DNA from: Sweltsa coloradensis
Lineage: Eukaryota; Arthropoda; Insecta; Plecoptera; Chloroperlidae
Direction: 5' to 3'
DNA length: 64,000 bases
Assembly (NCBI GenBank): GCA_024449915.1
Contig: JAMZAV010000066.1
Coordinates: forward strand, 963,376-1,027,375
Below, piece after piece: positions 12,879 through 26,229 of this stretch. Position numbers and translations under genes: made by a program. The notes beneath the pieces are model-generated. The model worked only from the letters and a program-made list of their open reading frames with translations, did not search any database and was not told the DNA's origin. The first letter of the stretch is position 1. The number at the start of each line of letters is the position of its first letter.

Positions 12879-15800
12879 AACATATATCGAGTAGGTCTAC
12901 TGTAGGAGAGCTCACTCCGAGTTTGTAGGCCTATTGTAACGAACCGAATTCCTAAAACACAGCCCCCTCCAAGTATAGGCACGAGTTTAGGAACACAAAT
13001 GAAACGGAAGGCCAAACTGTTTGAAGTTTGAACAAGTATCTTGCAAGCTATCAAAATAAGTAGGCAAACAATGAAAAAATATCAACATTGAACAACAGTA
13101 ATCGAGGAAATTACATTTTTTATCAAAGCAAAACTTATTATGATGACCGAGTTATTACAGTAATGTGTTCCTTGATATTTCTAGTGAATTAGGAAGGAGT
13201 ACAAGCGGACTGTAACATTCACTCAACGGTAACATGAACAAGTTGCCAAGAATGAGTTAATTCCTAACATTTTGTACAAAAATGATTCCAAACTGCCCAG
13301 ATCATTTCATTCAATGACATGTAAGCTATCTTGGTTGGCCCTTGCGTTAATCTAGAAATTTACAAAGCTACGCTAATATAATAACAAACAACAGGCTTGT
13401 GGGGTGGATCCAACTTCAGCGTACATACTTCATAATCATACATCCCATTCCCAAAGATCAATGGAACACAATCCATGAATGGTGCTGGGCCCCATTGATA
13501 GAAATCACTGTTTACAAACATTTCAACAGCACACATGAGTATACTTCCAGGAAATTGAGACTCATTCGTTCTAGCCTTCCTGTAAGGTCGTTAGATTCTT
13601 GTAAACAAGGTGATTCAAAAGGTATTTTCTCTGCTCCTGATGACAACTTCTCAGACTCATCGTGAGTTAGGGTGGAACGCGTTTGTCAGGATGTTATCGA
13701 CGACAGTTGAGGTGGTCAAGACACGACCCTTGTATTAATTCCTTCTAGGAAACGAGTAGGTCAGGAAGGAGACGAATTCATTGAAACGCAAACCTGTTCG
13801 GAACACCGATCAAGAATCCTCGAACTCGAAGTAAAAAGTCGGGAACGCGGTCGAACAAATTGCAAGAGAAAAATAATCTATTTCTAAGAGAATAGTCTAA
13901 ACGTCCCATTTAAGCGTTATAATTAATGTTATAATTAGTATTTGGCCACATTTTCATGGATGCAAAATCTGTTTGGAGAGTGGCCGTAGGACGTTAAACG
14001 TGCTACACCAGAGGGTATTTCCAACATTTTGGCGTCTTACGTGCCTGTTTGAATCAAGCCCGTTGGAAACGTAGCATGGTTATGGAAATGGTTTTTTGTG
14101 TAACTGTAACTACTGTAAGTGAACGCTTGTGCGAGAGATTGTTTTGCAAAATTACAGATAAATTAAAAATAATTTTTCGTGAAATATAAATTTTGAAAAT
14201 TACTAGAAAATGTCAAAAGTTGACAGCAAGTAGTAAGTAAATACAGTGAAAGTTAGTTGGGGGTGATCCCACGTTTTAATAATAGCATATCGAGTTTTTA
14301 CAGCAGGCTCCATACAAAATATATAAGGATGTCACGTGTTTGCGGTATCCGGAGTAACTATATGATACAAAATAGCATATTATCTGTAGGGAATGTTGGT
14401 GATTTATTTGAAAAAAAATTTTTTTAGAAAGCATTTCCGAGCCTAAAGTTACTAATTCCAGTCGGACACATAACATACATTTAGGCATGCACCAACACTG
14501 ATAATCAACGGGCACAACAATCTACTACTGCCATGCGTTATACTTATAACCATTTCTAAAAAACCGCTACGTGTGAAAACAGACAAAGCACGTACTAACC
14601 TGTTGTCAATTGATTTGAATATTTATTTATTTGCAGAAGAATATGGAAAGAGTTCTCGTCTGAATAGGGGGCTGGGAGATTGGAGTAGTTGCGTCAAGTC
14701 TGGCAACCGGCAACTAATAAGAAAGACAACATTTTTCGAGTCATTGGAGCTAATGCTCCCCGTAACCTGAATATCAATTTGCTTATAAATTGGGAGAGTT
14801 CAAAATAACGTATTTCGCATATGGAAAATATACCAGTTTCGATACAGAATAGTGTCATTCTTTATACTAGGTACCAAAAACTTGATTCTGAACTTAAGAG
14901 CCTAATAATTGCCAATACAAGCCAACGTGTAGCATAAAATGCCACGAATCCATTTTAGAGCGCAAAATTACATTATTATCTCCCCTAGAAACAGAGTGAA
15001 GTAAATGAAGATTGGTTTTGTGTCAAAATGGGAGGAAGAACATTAATTAAAGTTGGGATTAGGTATCTGTTTTTATCCCTACACCCTTTAAGCCTCTTTT
15101 ATGAAAGAAGTATGTAGATACCGGTAAATAAACCAATAATAAACAGGTGTGCAATTATGCGCCACAGGTGTAAATAATTGCAAACCACTGATTACAACTA
15201 TTACACACATACGCTGTGGATAATAGTTTTGCACAAATCACACGCAAAGCATGATTGAGCTAATAAGATAGATCGAACTCAAAGCCATGCCGTTTGCCTT
15301 CTTATAGCGAAGTGTGCAATTAAGCAGTAAGTTACTAACGAAAACATTCATTGCGCGATGACGTAGTCAATGGTGCTAGTACGCGCTACGGTAAGCAGGT
15401 GAATGGTACTGCATGTACTCTGCAATATAGTCGAGCGCAATTGTAAAACACCACTGGTTGTCTGTACTTCAAGGTTGCCTTTTACTATACTTACGTATCA
15501 TTATCAGTCCGATTCTCTAATAAGAAAATAGTTTGTTCTTGTTCTTGTGATAGTGATTGTATGAAGAGAGATAAATTGAGATGAGCGACGATCGAAAGCT
15601 GGAGAAGACTGTCATGTTTGATCGGGAACTTTTCTTGAATATCGAAGCTAACAAACTATAATATTTTATAATATATAGGCCTATTATGTTTATTATTATT
15701 ATTATCATTAGTTCGAAAGTCAAATTTAATATAATTAGGCCTATGCACATCTATTTTCTATAGGTAACATAACAATAAATAAATTTAAATTTAAATATGC

Positions 15801-16398
15801 ATTGCATCTTACATGAATCGTACACTAGTATTTGGCCCTCGCTGTAAATAATGGAAAACAGAATAACCCGCATTCGGCGTAGATTTTCAAAAGATGATTT
15901 CTGATTATCTACTATCTATGGAATATTAATGAACGTGTAATGTCCGAGCTGATAACATGTATGTACACAATTAACAAATGACACAATCTTACACATGCTT
16001 TCGCATATTATGACTCACGGTAAGAACGAGGTCACAAAATGACGTAGGTGTAGCTTGAGATAATTCGTCTAGACTAAATTTCACGATACTTATTGAAGAT
16101 GTGTACTGTTAACAAATGAAAGACGCCATGAGAGATTTTAAGTTGTAACGCGTTTTCCCTGTAGGATACAATATTGACCAGTACCCAAATCTAATCGAAT
16201 CGATGAAGCTAATTTAGATCACGCACCTTAATCCGTCAAAAATTAACATAGAGAAAACTTGTAAAAATATTTAATTAATTTTGTTTGTATTCTGAGAGAA
16301 AAGCTTGATTAATATTACATTGTTAATTAATTTTAAAACTGGTTATTTTTATTTTCTTGAAGGCTACGTGTAAATGATACACAAGTTAACTTGTATTT
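12879..16398. other. No recognisable gene
   Basis: AT-rich DNA; the ORF at 13399-13665 contains no known motif. No repeat structure noticed. Confidence 0.5.
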
Positions 16399-16401
16399 CC
16401 A

Positions 16402-16432
<31 letters not shown>

Positions 16433-16624
16433 AAAAAAAATATATATATATATATAGTGTGTTTTTTGTTTCTATTTGTTTATTTTTATAATGCTGTTGT
16501 TGTTTTATTGAATTTTTGTTTTTAACCTTCCCTTGAAAATGGAAACATAGTTTTTCTGAAACGTTGGGATTAAAGTTATTTTTATAATACTGTGCGTGAT
16601 TATTTACCGTAAAGATACTTAAAC

Positions 16625-16689
<65 letters not shown>

Positions 16690-16714
16690 GCCTAAATAAA
16701 TAAATAAAGAAATA

Positions 16715-16758
<44 letters not shown>

Positions 16759-16770
16759 ATGAAAGAAAGA
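16399..16770. repeat. Microsatellite cluster: (AAAT)n, (TA)n, (GAAA)n
   Basis: (AAAT)n then (TA)n at 16401-16456; (TA)n at 16627-16685; (AAAT)n/(GAAA)n at 16691-16770. Between them (about 16457-16620) is a T-rich stretch with TTCTGAAACGTTGGG, resembling a retroelement 3' tail. Confidence 0.9.
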
Positions 16771-16930
16771 AATAATGAAATAATGAAAAAATGAAATCAA
16801 AAGATACATAAACACCATGTTTGACATATTGGTGGAGTTCTGATATAGAAACGCGTTTGCACTGAACCATGTGACCATGACTGTACTTTTACAAAGAATA
16901 TTTTATTTTATTTTAATTTAATTTAATTGT

Positions 16931-17657
16931 TAAGCGAGCGAAGCGAGCGTTTCCATTTGACTCTGCCGGAAAAATTAGTCACTGGTTTAGTTTTTTTTTT
17001 GGTTGGTGTTTGTTTGTTTGTTTGTTTGTTTGTTTTGTGTGTTTTTTTTTTTTTTTTTGTATGTCTCGCCATAACGTTCGAACGGAGGCTCGATCGAGTT
17101 GAAATTTTGACCATCCGCAAGCTTCGTTCTCGATTGAATGCATTAGTTTTGTGGCAAAATCGTTCAAAAAGTTAAAAAGTTACATTAATTTAATCGAAAG
17201 TTTTTTTTTCAAACTCAACGGCGACAAAATCTGAGATAGCCAAATCATTTAGAATGTCCGTCCGGTCACGAATATGTTAATTTTATTTTGATCCGATAAG
17301 TAGTGTAGATGGAAATTACATTATAACAAAAGTAACGTTGCCATGGCAACGAAAAAGACGCGCGAAGTTTCTAATGCACTGCCACCTAGAAGTAATCAAA
17401 ATACTTTCGAGGAAGCAGTCTATTATTTGTCAACAAAGAGTTTTAAATAACTGTTTTCCCAAGGAGTCCAAGGTCCTCTAGATGGCGGTGGATTTTAAAG
17501 TAAAGATTTACACACGGGTTTACCCAAATACCTTGGCAATAATAAATAATACTGGAAACGCGAACGTCGTAAATTTTAAAATTTTAAAAAATGTGCAATG
17601 TGGGTCTAGCTATAGCACGTGCTCGCTTATCAACGCGTCCAACTGAGCGTTTCCTAG
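16931..17657 (+). mobile_element. Helentron-like element, family III, copy A
   Basis: Starts TAAGCGAGCGAAGCGAGCG and ends with subterminal GCTCGCTTA, a hairpin AACGC...GCGTT and TTCCTAG. Nearly identical to 18038-18753, differing by small indels in T-rich tracts. A (TTTG)n run and a long T tract lie near 17000-17060. Confidence 0.78.
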
Positions 17658-18030
17658 TATATACACCCTTCCCATCCTTCTCTCCCCTTAATTATCTCTC
17701 AGCCTTAATCTAGTATGTCACCTATTCCCCTTTCTCCCCTAACTTCCTTTATAAATGTATCACTTTTGTACACCTTGTCAAAATGACCATACTGTTTTTG
17801 TTTGTTTTTACTTATTATGTTAGCTTTACAAATTATGTTCTCCGTTATGTCTGAATGACAACTTGTTTTCTATATTATGTATTGTTTTCTGCAACTTATG
17901 TGTGTTGTTTGTTGTACCATTGTGACAGGCTAAAGAGGGAATTGTGCCCTACAATGGCCTTCTCGCCTAGCGGCGAGAAAATATCATTTAAATAAATCCT
18001 AGTATTTTAATAACGCATTACATCGAACTT
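17658..18030 (+). mobile_element. 3' end of a non-LTR-type retroelement between two Helentron copies
   Basis: A pyrimidine-rich, T-rich segment ends with a stable hairpin (TCTCGCCTAGCGGCGAGA, about 17960-17977) followed by AAATAAAT. This is the usual form of a retrotransposon 3' tail. No coding region remains. The family is not identified. Confidence 0.4.
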
Positions 18031-18037
18031 TTTTTTT

Positions 18038-18753
18038 TAAGCGAGCGAAGCGAGCGTTTCCATTTGACTCTGCCGGAAAAATTAGTCACTGGTTTTGTTT
18101 TGTTTTTTTTTTTTTTTTTTGTTTTTTTGTTTGTTTGTATGTCTCGCCATAACGTTCGAACGGAGGCTCGGATCGAGTTGAAATTTTGACCATCCGCAAG
18201 CTTCGTTCTCGATTGAATGCCATTAGTTTTGTGGCAAAATCGTTCAAAAAGTTAAAAAGTTACATTAAAGTTAATCGAAAGTTTTTTTCTAAAACTTAAC
18301 GGGGACAAAATCTGAGATAGCCAAATCATTTAGAATGTCCGTCCGGTCACGAATATGTTAATTTTATTTTGATCCGATAAGTAGTGTAGATGGAAATTAC
18401 ATTATAACAAAAGTAACGTTGCCATGGCAACGAAAAGACGCGCGAAGTTTCTAATGCACTGCCACCTAGAAGTAATCAAAATACTTTCGAGGAAGCAGTC
18501 TATTATTTGTCAACAAAGAGTTTAAATAGTTTTCCCAATGAGTCAAGGTCCTCTAGATGGCGGTGGATTTTATTCACAAAGTAAAGGTTTACACACGGGT
18601 TTACCCAAATACCTTGGCAATAATAAATAATATTGGAAACATGGCCCTGTGGACAGCGAACGTCCCAAATTTTAAAATTTTAAAAAATGTGCAATGTGGG
18701 TCTAGCTATAGCACGTGCTCGCTTATCAACGCGTCCAACTGAGCGTTTCCTAG
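18038..18753 (+). mobile_element. Helentron-like element, family III, copy B
   Basis: Same termini and body as copy A at 16931-17657, in the same orientation, 380 bp downstream. Close sequence identity suggests recent activity or a local duplication. Confidence 0.78.
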
Positions 18754-18944
18754 TTAAATTATACATTGTTGTTAAAGCATTATCTCAAAATGTATTTAAT
18801 TACAGTTTCTTTTGTTTGCATGTACCTCATTTGTAATCAGTTTTTATTACTGAATCAGATAAAGACATTAAATAAATAAATGAACAAGAAACAGAACCTA
18901 TACCGAAAGGGTAAAAAGCTAAAAGTGTCTAGAAACCCATTATT

Positions 18945-20240
18945 TATCCGGTAGCTAACGGCCGAAACCCACTTACCGATATTTTGAAAGTCAAAGGGAA
19001 AATGGCTGAAAGTTGGTTGAATGAAAGAGGAACTTGAATAAAAAAAGTTTTTTTGATTTCCCTTTTGACCATTATATGCAAATTAGGGTACTCTTTCGGT
19101 TGGGACGGGACAATTTTTCAACTCAGTTTTTCTCGAATAAAAACAACGAAGAACCACTTGAAATGAGTATGAAATGAAGATCAACTATAATTATTAACGA
19201 TTTATTAACACTAAACACTCTGAAAATATACCAATAATATGGAAAAATTAACACAGATTGAACACAAACACTCGTACATTTCACTGTCGCTCGTCGGCCA
19301 ATTTGGATATCTTGATTCTTGATTTTACTTAGTACTAACCTTTTTCACTAAAATACTCCACCTACAAAACCTTTAACGTCGCTATTTTAAATATGAAAGA
19401 CTTTAAATTCAAAAGGACTTTCGTTTAAAATCGCAACGTTAAACGTTTTTAAGTTTTTTTTTGTTACTACAACACCAAAAACGTGATTATTCTATTTTGG
19501 ATTTTTTTTATTATGTAATAATCTGTAAGGTTACTTGCAGTGCGTACAACAGTTCAGTACAGTAGGCCTAGGCCGCGTCACTCCTTGCCACTTATAGCTT
19601 ACAATTACAAATAAAACAGAATAAAATGAAACATGTCAGTGTATTTTTTTGTAATATAAATCTCAAATTATAAAATATAAATCATAACAAGTGGTTTTTC
19701 GTTGTTTTAAATGGAGAAAAACTGATTTGAAAAATTGTCTCGTCCCAACCGAAAGAGTACCCAAATTAAAGGGCAATAATAAAAGTAAAGTTCTAGATGC
19801 AATACTTAATTTTGAGCTACGATTTTTTTTTTTATTTGAACACACCCTCTACGACTACGAGTAAGGGAAAATATTTTTTGAGATAGGCCTAACGTTTGAT
19901 AAATTATTTCTTTCGCTCTCCGGAGCAAAACTCTTATTTGTACCATGTGACAAAAATCACACAACGAACATTATTACAGAAAATAATTTTCCCTTGTACT
20001 CGTAGAGGAGACAAAAGGTGTGTTTAAATAATAAAAAATCATAGCTCAAGATTAAGTATTGCACCTAGAACTTAACTTTTTTTATTGGCGCAAAATTTGC
20101 ATAATAATATGATGGCCAAAAGAGAGCTATTGTCCCGTCCATCTTTTTTTTTTGTTACTCACTCTTTCATTTATCTAACTTTCAGCCATTTGACTTTGAC
20201 TTTCAAAATATGGTAATTATGCCGTTTACGGTTTTCCGAG
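18945..20240. repeat. Long inverted repeat (fold-back), first unit
   Basis: The left arm (about 18945-19080, continuing 19763-19885) pairs with the right arm (about 19983-20240): GATATTTTGAAAGTCAAAG against CTTTGACTTTCAAAATAT, and CAATACTTAATTTTGAGCTA against TAGCTCAAGATTAAGTATTG. The left arm is interrupted by the element at 19086-19762. No coding sequence is seen. Confidence 0.75.
19086..19762. mobile_element. Inverted-repeat MITE inserted in a palindrome arm
   Basis: Ends GGGTACTCTTTCGGTTGGGA and its complement; the inverted repeats extend about 100 bp with increasing divergence. The flanks AAATTA (19080-19085 and 19763-19768) look like a 6-bp target duplication. The uninterrupted right arm near 20095-20115 has the continuous sequence expected of the empty site. 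Confidence 0.72.
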
Positions 20241-21010
20241 AAAAAAGATGAAAAAATTTACTTACCATATTCCAGTGTGTGTAATTAATGTTCCTTAATT
20301 CATTTTCAGGTACCGCATTATGGTTTTTAATATTGTAAACAATGTTTTTCATCTTTTCACTAGTGGAAATTGAGCCGTCATTTGTGCGTCCACATGCTAC
20401 ATCGCCATGTTGATTTGGAAAGCGTAATCTCCTCTGACACGTCTCTACCGCTGCGTACGCAGCGTAAAAAGTATTTTTGTTTCAAATCGCGACGTTAAAG
20501 GTTAAAAAAGGTATTTTTGTTTAAAATAGCGACGTTAAAGGTTTTGAAGGTTTGTTTTTGCAAACTCGGGATAGTGAAAAACTAATTAATTTTTTACGTA
20601 AACACGGCGTGCTATTACCTATGTCGTCATCGTTTGTTGCCGTTTTAGTTACAAAAAATACTTTAAAACCTTTAACATTGCTATTTTAAACAAAAATACC
20701 TTTTTAATTAACCTTTAACGTCGCTATTTTAAACAAAAATACTTTCTTACGCTGCGTACGCAGCGTAAGAGACGTAGCGGAGGAGATATAGCGCTTTCCA
20801 AACCAGCATGGCGGTCTACGCACAGTGACAGCACAATTTACACAGGTAAAAAGACGAAAAACATTAGTAACAGTGAAAAGATCGTAATGCGGTAGCTGAA
20901 AATGAATTAGGGACTATCAATTACACATACTGTGAAAAGTTGGAAACATTTTATGCATTTTTTCTCGGAAAACCGTAATCGGCATAATTACCCAAATATG
21001 GGTAAGACTG
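20215..21010. repeat. Long palindrome, second unit, arms over 300 bp
   Basis: Arms of about 20215-20560 and 20660-21010 pair through CTGCGTACGCAG (itself palindromic), TTTCCAAA, and the motif TTTAAAATAGCGACGTTAAAG, which recurs in both arms. The loop is about 100 bp. Its left edge shares sequence with the right arm of the first fold-back unit. Confidence 0.75.
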
Positions 21011-21138
21011 CTCTGGAATATGGAAGACAATCAATAATTTTTCGGGTTAGATTTCATAACTATACGTGTCAATCATTCACGTCTCGCGATAGTTCGAGCA
21101 CCTTCCAGTTCATCTGATTGTATAGATAATAAAGGTGA

Positions 21139-21820
21139 TTGGATGAGCGTAGCGAGCGTAGCGAGCGAAGCGAAGATTCCATTTCACTACACTGGAGAAA
21201 AAAATCCGGAATGTTTTTTTTTTTTTTTTTTTTTCTTTCTTTATTTCTTTCTTTCTGTATTTTGTGTGTTTGTTAACACGATTCCGGCTAAACCGATACT
21301 CCGATTGCAATGAAATTTTATGGAGACCTTCGAAATCTCTGAACTTAGAACTGCCACGTTTTTGAGCGCAATCGGGAAATTTTTTCACATAAAAAACGCA
21401 ATTTTACGATTTTTTTCGATTTTTAAAAAATTTCTTCGACTTATAACACCTACATGCTTTATCCGATTGTAATGATTTTTTCACAGAACCTTAATTTTAT
21501 GAATTAAGATATTCGTGTGAAATTTGAGCGTAATCGAATAATTATTTCTTATGCAAATTGCAATTTTACGATTCTTTTCTTTTTTTTTTTTTTTTTTTTT
21601 AATTACGATTAATTAAAACAATTAAGTTAATTTTTTATTTTATTTAATTTAATTATAAAAATTAAGTTAATTTTTTATATAATTTTATTTAATTAAAAAA
21701 ATCTTCGACTTAGTAATGATTTTTTCACAGAACAACAGAAAATCCGCGTAACACATGGCATCTCAATGCACCATATATACGCTCATCCAACAACGCGGCG
21801 GGACTTAAGCGTTTTCCTAG
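21139..21820 (+). mobile_element. Helentron-like element, family I
   Basis: Starts TTGGATGAGCGTAGCGAGCG and ends GCTCATCCAACAACGCGG, then hairpin arm GCGTT and TTCCTAG at 21820. This is the cleanest plus-strand example of the asymmetric inverted repeat plus 3' hairpin. The interior has AT-rich repeated blocks and long T runs. Confidence 0.8.
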
Positions 21821-23726
21821 TATCATATAACTCACATGTGTAAGCACGATTATCACATGAATCATATTAGTTAGCATCTGCATACCTTGTTGCTAGTTAT
21901 TGCCTTTAATGGTGAAATAACCTTGGACAGATTTGACGAATTTCGAATCAAATCGTCAGAACATTGAACAATCTAAATACGTATTGCATGTGTGCACCGT
22001 GCATGGATACGTTGATTCAATCGATTTATTTATGATAATGGAAAATAACGAAACTAGGCTCTAATCTTGAGTCAATAACTACAGCTTATCTAAAGTGCAT
22101 TTATCTGCATGGCTATAATTTAAATATAAACTATCCCTCCGGATTATTAAATGATTACTTACAAATTCGTGCTTTCTGAGCTTCACTCACCAACTCACTT
22201 GTCCTCTTTGAATCAACTGTAGGGCGCAGCAAGACACTCCATAAAGAATGGCACTCCACTCTAAAGCACGTGGCACTACGCACACGGTAAAGCACGGGTC
22301 TCCGCGGTAAAGCTAGGGTAAAGCTCGGCAGTCGGCACTCAGAACGGGATTAAACGCACACAAACTACGTGAACTCACCTGCACGAGGTTCCGAGAACAA
22401 ATGACTGTTGCACTCTATTACGCCGGCATTACTGATCATTCAAAGTATACAAACAAATATGACTCAATCATACCATGTCGGTCAAGTTCGATGCGCGTGG
22501 GCTGATTCCGGTCTGGAAAGGAAATTTGAATTTACAAAAAGCCTTACACAGTAGGTAACGCATATCGCGCACGCAGGCCCCAGCCCCCAGCCGCACGTGC
22601 ATCACCTACGAGACCACAAGACGAAGATTCAACTACCTTTATAGATTTTATGCATGTTATTGTTAGCAAATTATTTCAAGTTTTTTTTAAATTCATATTT
22701 ACATTAATTTGATTCATCTTATGTTTGTTTGTCATGATTTCATTTACCGATTTATGATTTTTCTACCACAAAATATCGGTGTCCTCCTAAACAGCCTTTG
22801 GTTGGATACTTTCTTGGCAACTAAAGAAAAGCTAACTGGGGGTTGTCAATTCTGGGCTATAGTATTAGTTTCCATAAAGAAAAGAAAATATAATTTTGCC
22901 AAAACAATCAGGTAAAAAGACAAAAACAATAAACAAAATTGTATCAGAAATTCTTTTGAAAAAAAATGAATAATATTATAGATAAACCCTTGTTCGTGGA
23001 GTTTAAAAAATATAAATAATATTTGGTATGGTGGTATTTGGTATTGGTGGTATATTTGGTTCGCCAAACATAACTGGATAACTTTTAGGTCGAGTAACTC
23101 GAATAAAATCTTCCCTTGAACTGTTCAGTTTAATAAGTTATATAAGTCATCTAGTCAGTCCGAAGCGTGATTGATGGCAACAACTTGTCACCATGTCGTG
23201 CAAGAGTGAGCTCAACCAGAGCTGACGTAAATTCATTTTAATGAAACGCTTGGCGGCCATTATAAATAATATACATAGAGTGTGAAAAGGTGTCTGCTTG
23301 TTGCGAAAACTGCAGCCAACACGCGACCGAGTCGAGTAAGATAACTCAATTAAAATCACAAATTAGCAAACAAAACAACTACAAGCGATCGAAGAGACGG
23401 TATAAGAAACTAAATGCGATGATATTGCTTTTCAACGTCGTCGTTAGATTGAGATGTTTTTAATGCGTGCGTGTGAGTGATTCCAACATGCAATGATCCT
23501 TCAAGATTCCTGAAATTAACACACGCGCATCGTATCTAATGACTTCGGATCTAATTTATCTTTGGGATGGATAGACGTACCTTGTAACCGTAAAAATAAA
23601 TTTCATTCCATTTTTCAATAATATATTGCACATGTGTAGTAGTCCTACTTATTATTTATATTATTTTAGTACATATAACATGTTATCACTGATAGTGCTA
23701 TCCAAAGAAAACACACATCTTCTATA
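21821..23726. other. No recognisable gene
   Basis: A more GC-rich patch at about 22200-22640 has repeated GGTAAAGC phrases (GGTAAAGCACGGG, GGTAAAGCTAGGG, GGTAAAGCTCGGC), a short local repeat. Otherwise nothing is seen. Confidence 0.5.
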
Positions 23727-24561
23727 CTAGGAAGCATCGCAAACGCTTTTTTTAGTCGCGTCGATGGATGAGCTTTTTAATTATAAAATGTTAATATTAA
23801 TTTAAAATAATAAAAACATTTTATCACGGCCCATACAAAGCAATCATTAGATCTGTTGGATCTTTGATTGTTTGTAACAAGGCTGTGAGTAAGGTATAAA
23901 ATCTCCTGTGAAGTTTTCATACAAGGCTGTAAGAAAGATCTAAAATCTATATTTTCGTGCTATTTGGGCGGATTCTGACCAAACGGGTGGGGCTACAACG
24001 CTCATATTTCACATCACATTAAGGTAAGGGTGATGTATTGACTTTTGAAAGAAAAATTGAAAAAGTTAGCCAGAACCTATAGAAATAAAGGTTTTAATAT
24101 TTAACACCTAAAAAACTCATATTAAAACCTTTATTTCGTATAGATTCAAGCTAACTTTTTCAACTTTTTCTTTCAAACGTCAAAACATCACCATAACATT
24201 AATGTGCATGTGAAATATTAACGTTGTAGCCCAACCCGTTTGGTGAGAATCGGCCCAAATGTCACGAAAATATCGCACTCAAAATCGGAAAAAATCGTAA
24301 AAGTACGATATTCATGAGAAATATTTCATCGATTGTACCCAAAAACGTAGCAAGTCTTAGTTCAGAAATTTCGAAGGACCCCTCAAATTTTCATCAAGAT
24401 CGCATATGCCGTTTTCCCGGTAGAGAGCAAACAAACAGACAGAAATACAAAAAAACAAAACAAACAAACAAACAAACAAACAAACAAACAAACAAAAAAA
24501 CACCCGAGCTAAATTGTTTTGGGGGGTCGGTGAAATTGAAGTTTTCGCTTTGCTCATCCAA
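23727..24561 (-). mobile_element. Helentron-like element, family II
   Basis: On the minus strand it runs from TTGGATGAGC (24561) to a CTAG end at 23727. The 3' terminus is diverged (CTAGGAAGCATCGC on the plus strand). It carries a (CAAA)n run near 24455-24500. Its 5' end faces the 5' end of the next copy 54 bp away. Confidence 0.7.
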
Positions 24562-24614
24562 TAAACAATCAACAAATATTGTTCGATTAATTCAATCTAT
24601 AGTGTTAGTAATTA

Positions 24615-25199
24615 TTGGATGAGCGAAGCGAAGACTTCAATTTCACTGACCCCCCAAAAAATTTAGCTCGAGTGTTTTTTTTTTTTTGTTTTTTTTGTAT
24701 TTTTGTCTGTTTGTTCGCTCCTTACCGGGAAAACGGCATATGCGATCTTGATATAAATTTGACAGGACATTCGAAATCTCTGAACTTAGACTTGCCACGT
24801 TTTTGGGTACAATCGAAGAAATATTTCTCATGAATATCGTACATAAACGATTTTTTTCGATTTTTTGTGCAATATTTTCGTGCCATTTGGGCCAATTCTG
24901 ACCAAACGGGTGGGGCTACAACGTTCATATTATACATGGACATTAAGGTTATGGTGATGTAGTACCTTTTGAAAGAAAAAGTTGAAAAAGTTAGCCAGAA
25001 TCCATAGAAATAAAGGTTTTAATATAAGTTTTTTACGATAAATAATACAAATTAACAAGAAACAATAGAAACTTGACAACAATCACCTACAATGCGTAGG
25101 CAACAAAACAAAGCACTTGCAAAAGTAAAGATATCCCACGCAAACTAAAACTTTAAAAAGCTCATCCATCAACGCGGCGGGACTTAAGCGTTTTCCTAG
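24615..25199 (+). mobile_element. Helentron-like element, family II
   Basis: Starts TTGGATGAGCGAAGCGAAGA. Ends with GCTCATCCA, the hairpin AACGC...GCGTT and TTCCTAG at 25199. Its body is the inverse of the neighbouring family II copies on either side. Confidence 0.75.
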
Positions 25200-25457
25200 T
25201 TTTATAAACATACTGGAAGCACGCCAATAAATGGCGGCGTTGAATGAGTTTTTGTTTACAACAAAATAAACACGGCCCATACTTTGTGCAAATTTATTTG
25301 TTTCTTTGATATTTAATTGTTTGTACCAAGGCTGTGATCAAGATCAACGAATCCCCAGTTTCTACAAACCATGGATTTACAGTAACGCCAGTTACTGTTC
25401 TAATTCCATGTACAAACCAATCGCATCTTCTGTCGCTAAACACAAATTTGTATAGTA

Positions 25458-26229
25458 CTAGGAAAACGCTAAAGTCCCGCCGCGTTGATGGATGAGCTTT
25501 TTAAAGTTTTTAGTTTGCGTGGGATATCTTTACTTTTGCAAGTGCTTTGTTTTGCTGCCTACGCATTGTAGGTGAATGTTGTCAAGTTTCTTTTGTTTCT
25601 TGTCAATTGGTATTATTTACCATAAAAAACTTATATTAAAAGCTTTATTTCTATGGATTCTGGCTAACTTTTTCAACTTTTTCTTTCAAAAGGTACTACA
25701 TCACCATAACCTTAATGTCCATGTATAATATGAACGTTGTAGCCCCACCCGTTTGGTCAGAATTGGCCCAAATGGCACGAAAATATCGTACAAAAAACCA
25801 AAAATCTTATATTAAAAGCTTTATTTCTATAGATTCTGGCTAACTTTTTCAACTTTTTCTTTCAGAAAGCAATACATCACCATTACCTTAATGTCCATGT
25901 GAAATATGAACGTTGTAGCCCCACCCGTTTGGTCAGAATTGGCCCAAATGGCACGAAAATATCGCACAAAAAAACGAAAAAAATCGTAAAAGTACGATAT
26001 TCATAAGAAATATTTCTTCGATTGTACCCAAAAACGTGGCAAGTCTAAGTTCAGAGATTTCGAAGGTCCTGTCAAATTTTCATCCAGATCGCATATGCCG
26101 TTTGCCCGGTAGAGAGCGAACAAACAGACAGAAAAACAAACAAAAAAACAAAAAACAAACAAAAAAAAAACACCTGAGCTAAATTTTTTGGGGGTCGGTG
26201 AAATTGAAGTCTTCGCTTCGTTCATCCAA
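25458..26229 (-). mobile_element. Helentron-like element, family II, with internal duplication
   Basis: 3' end CTAGGAAAACGC at 25458, 5' end complement TTCATCCAA at 26229. A block of about 176 bp is directly repeated (starting near 25631 and 25807), so this copy carries an extra segment relative to 24615-25199. Confidence 0.72.

Noticed and set aside
16600..17175. Hydrophobic Tyr/Ile and Phe/Ser ORFs
   Set aside because: Translations of (TA)n, (GAAA)n and (TTTG)n repeats.
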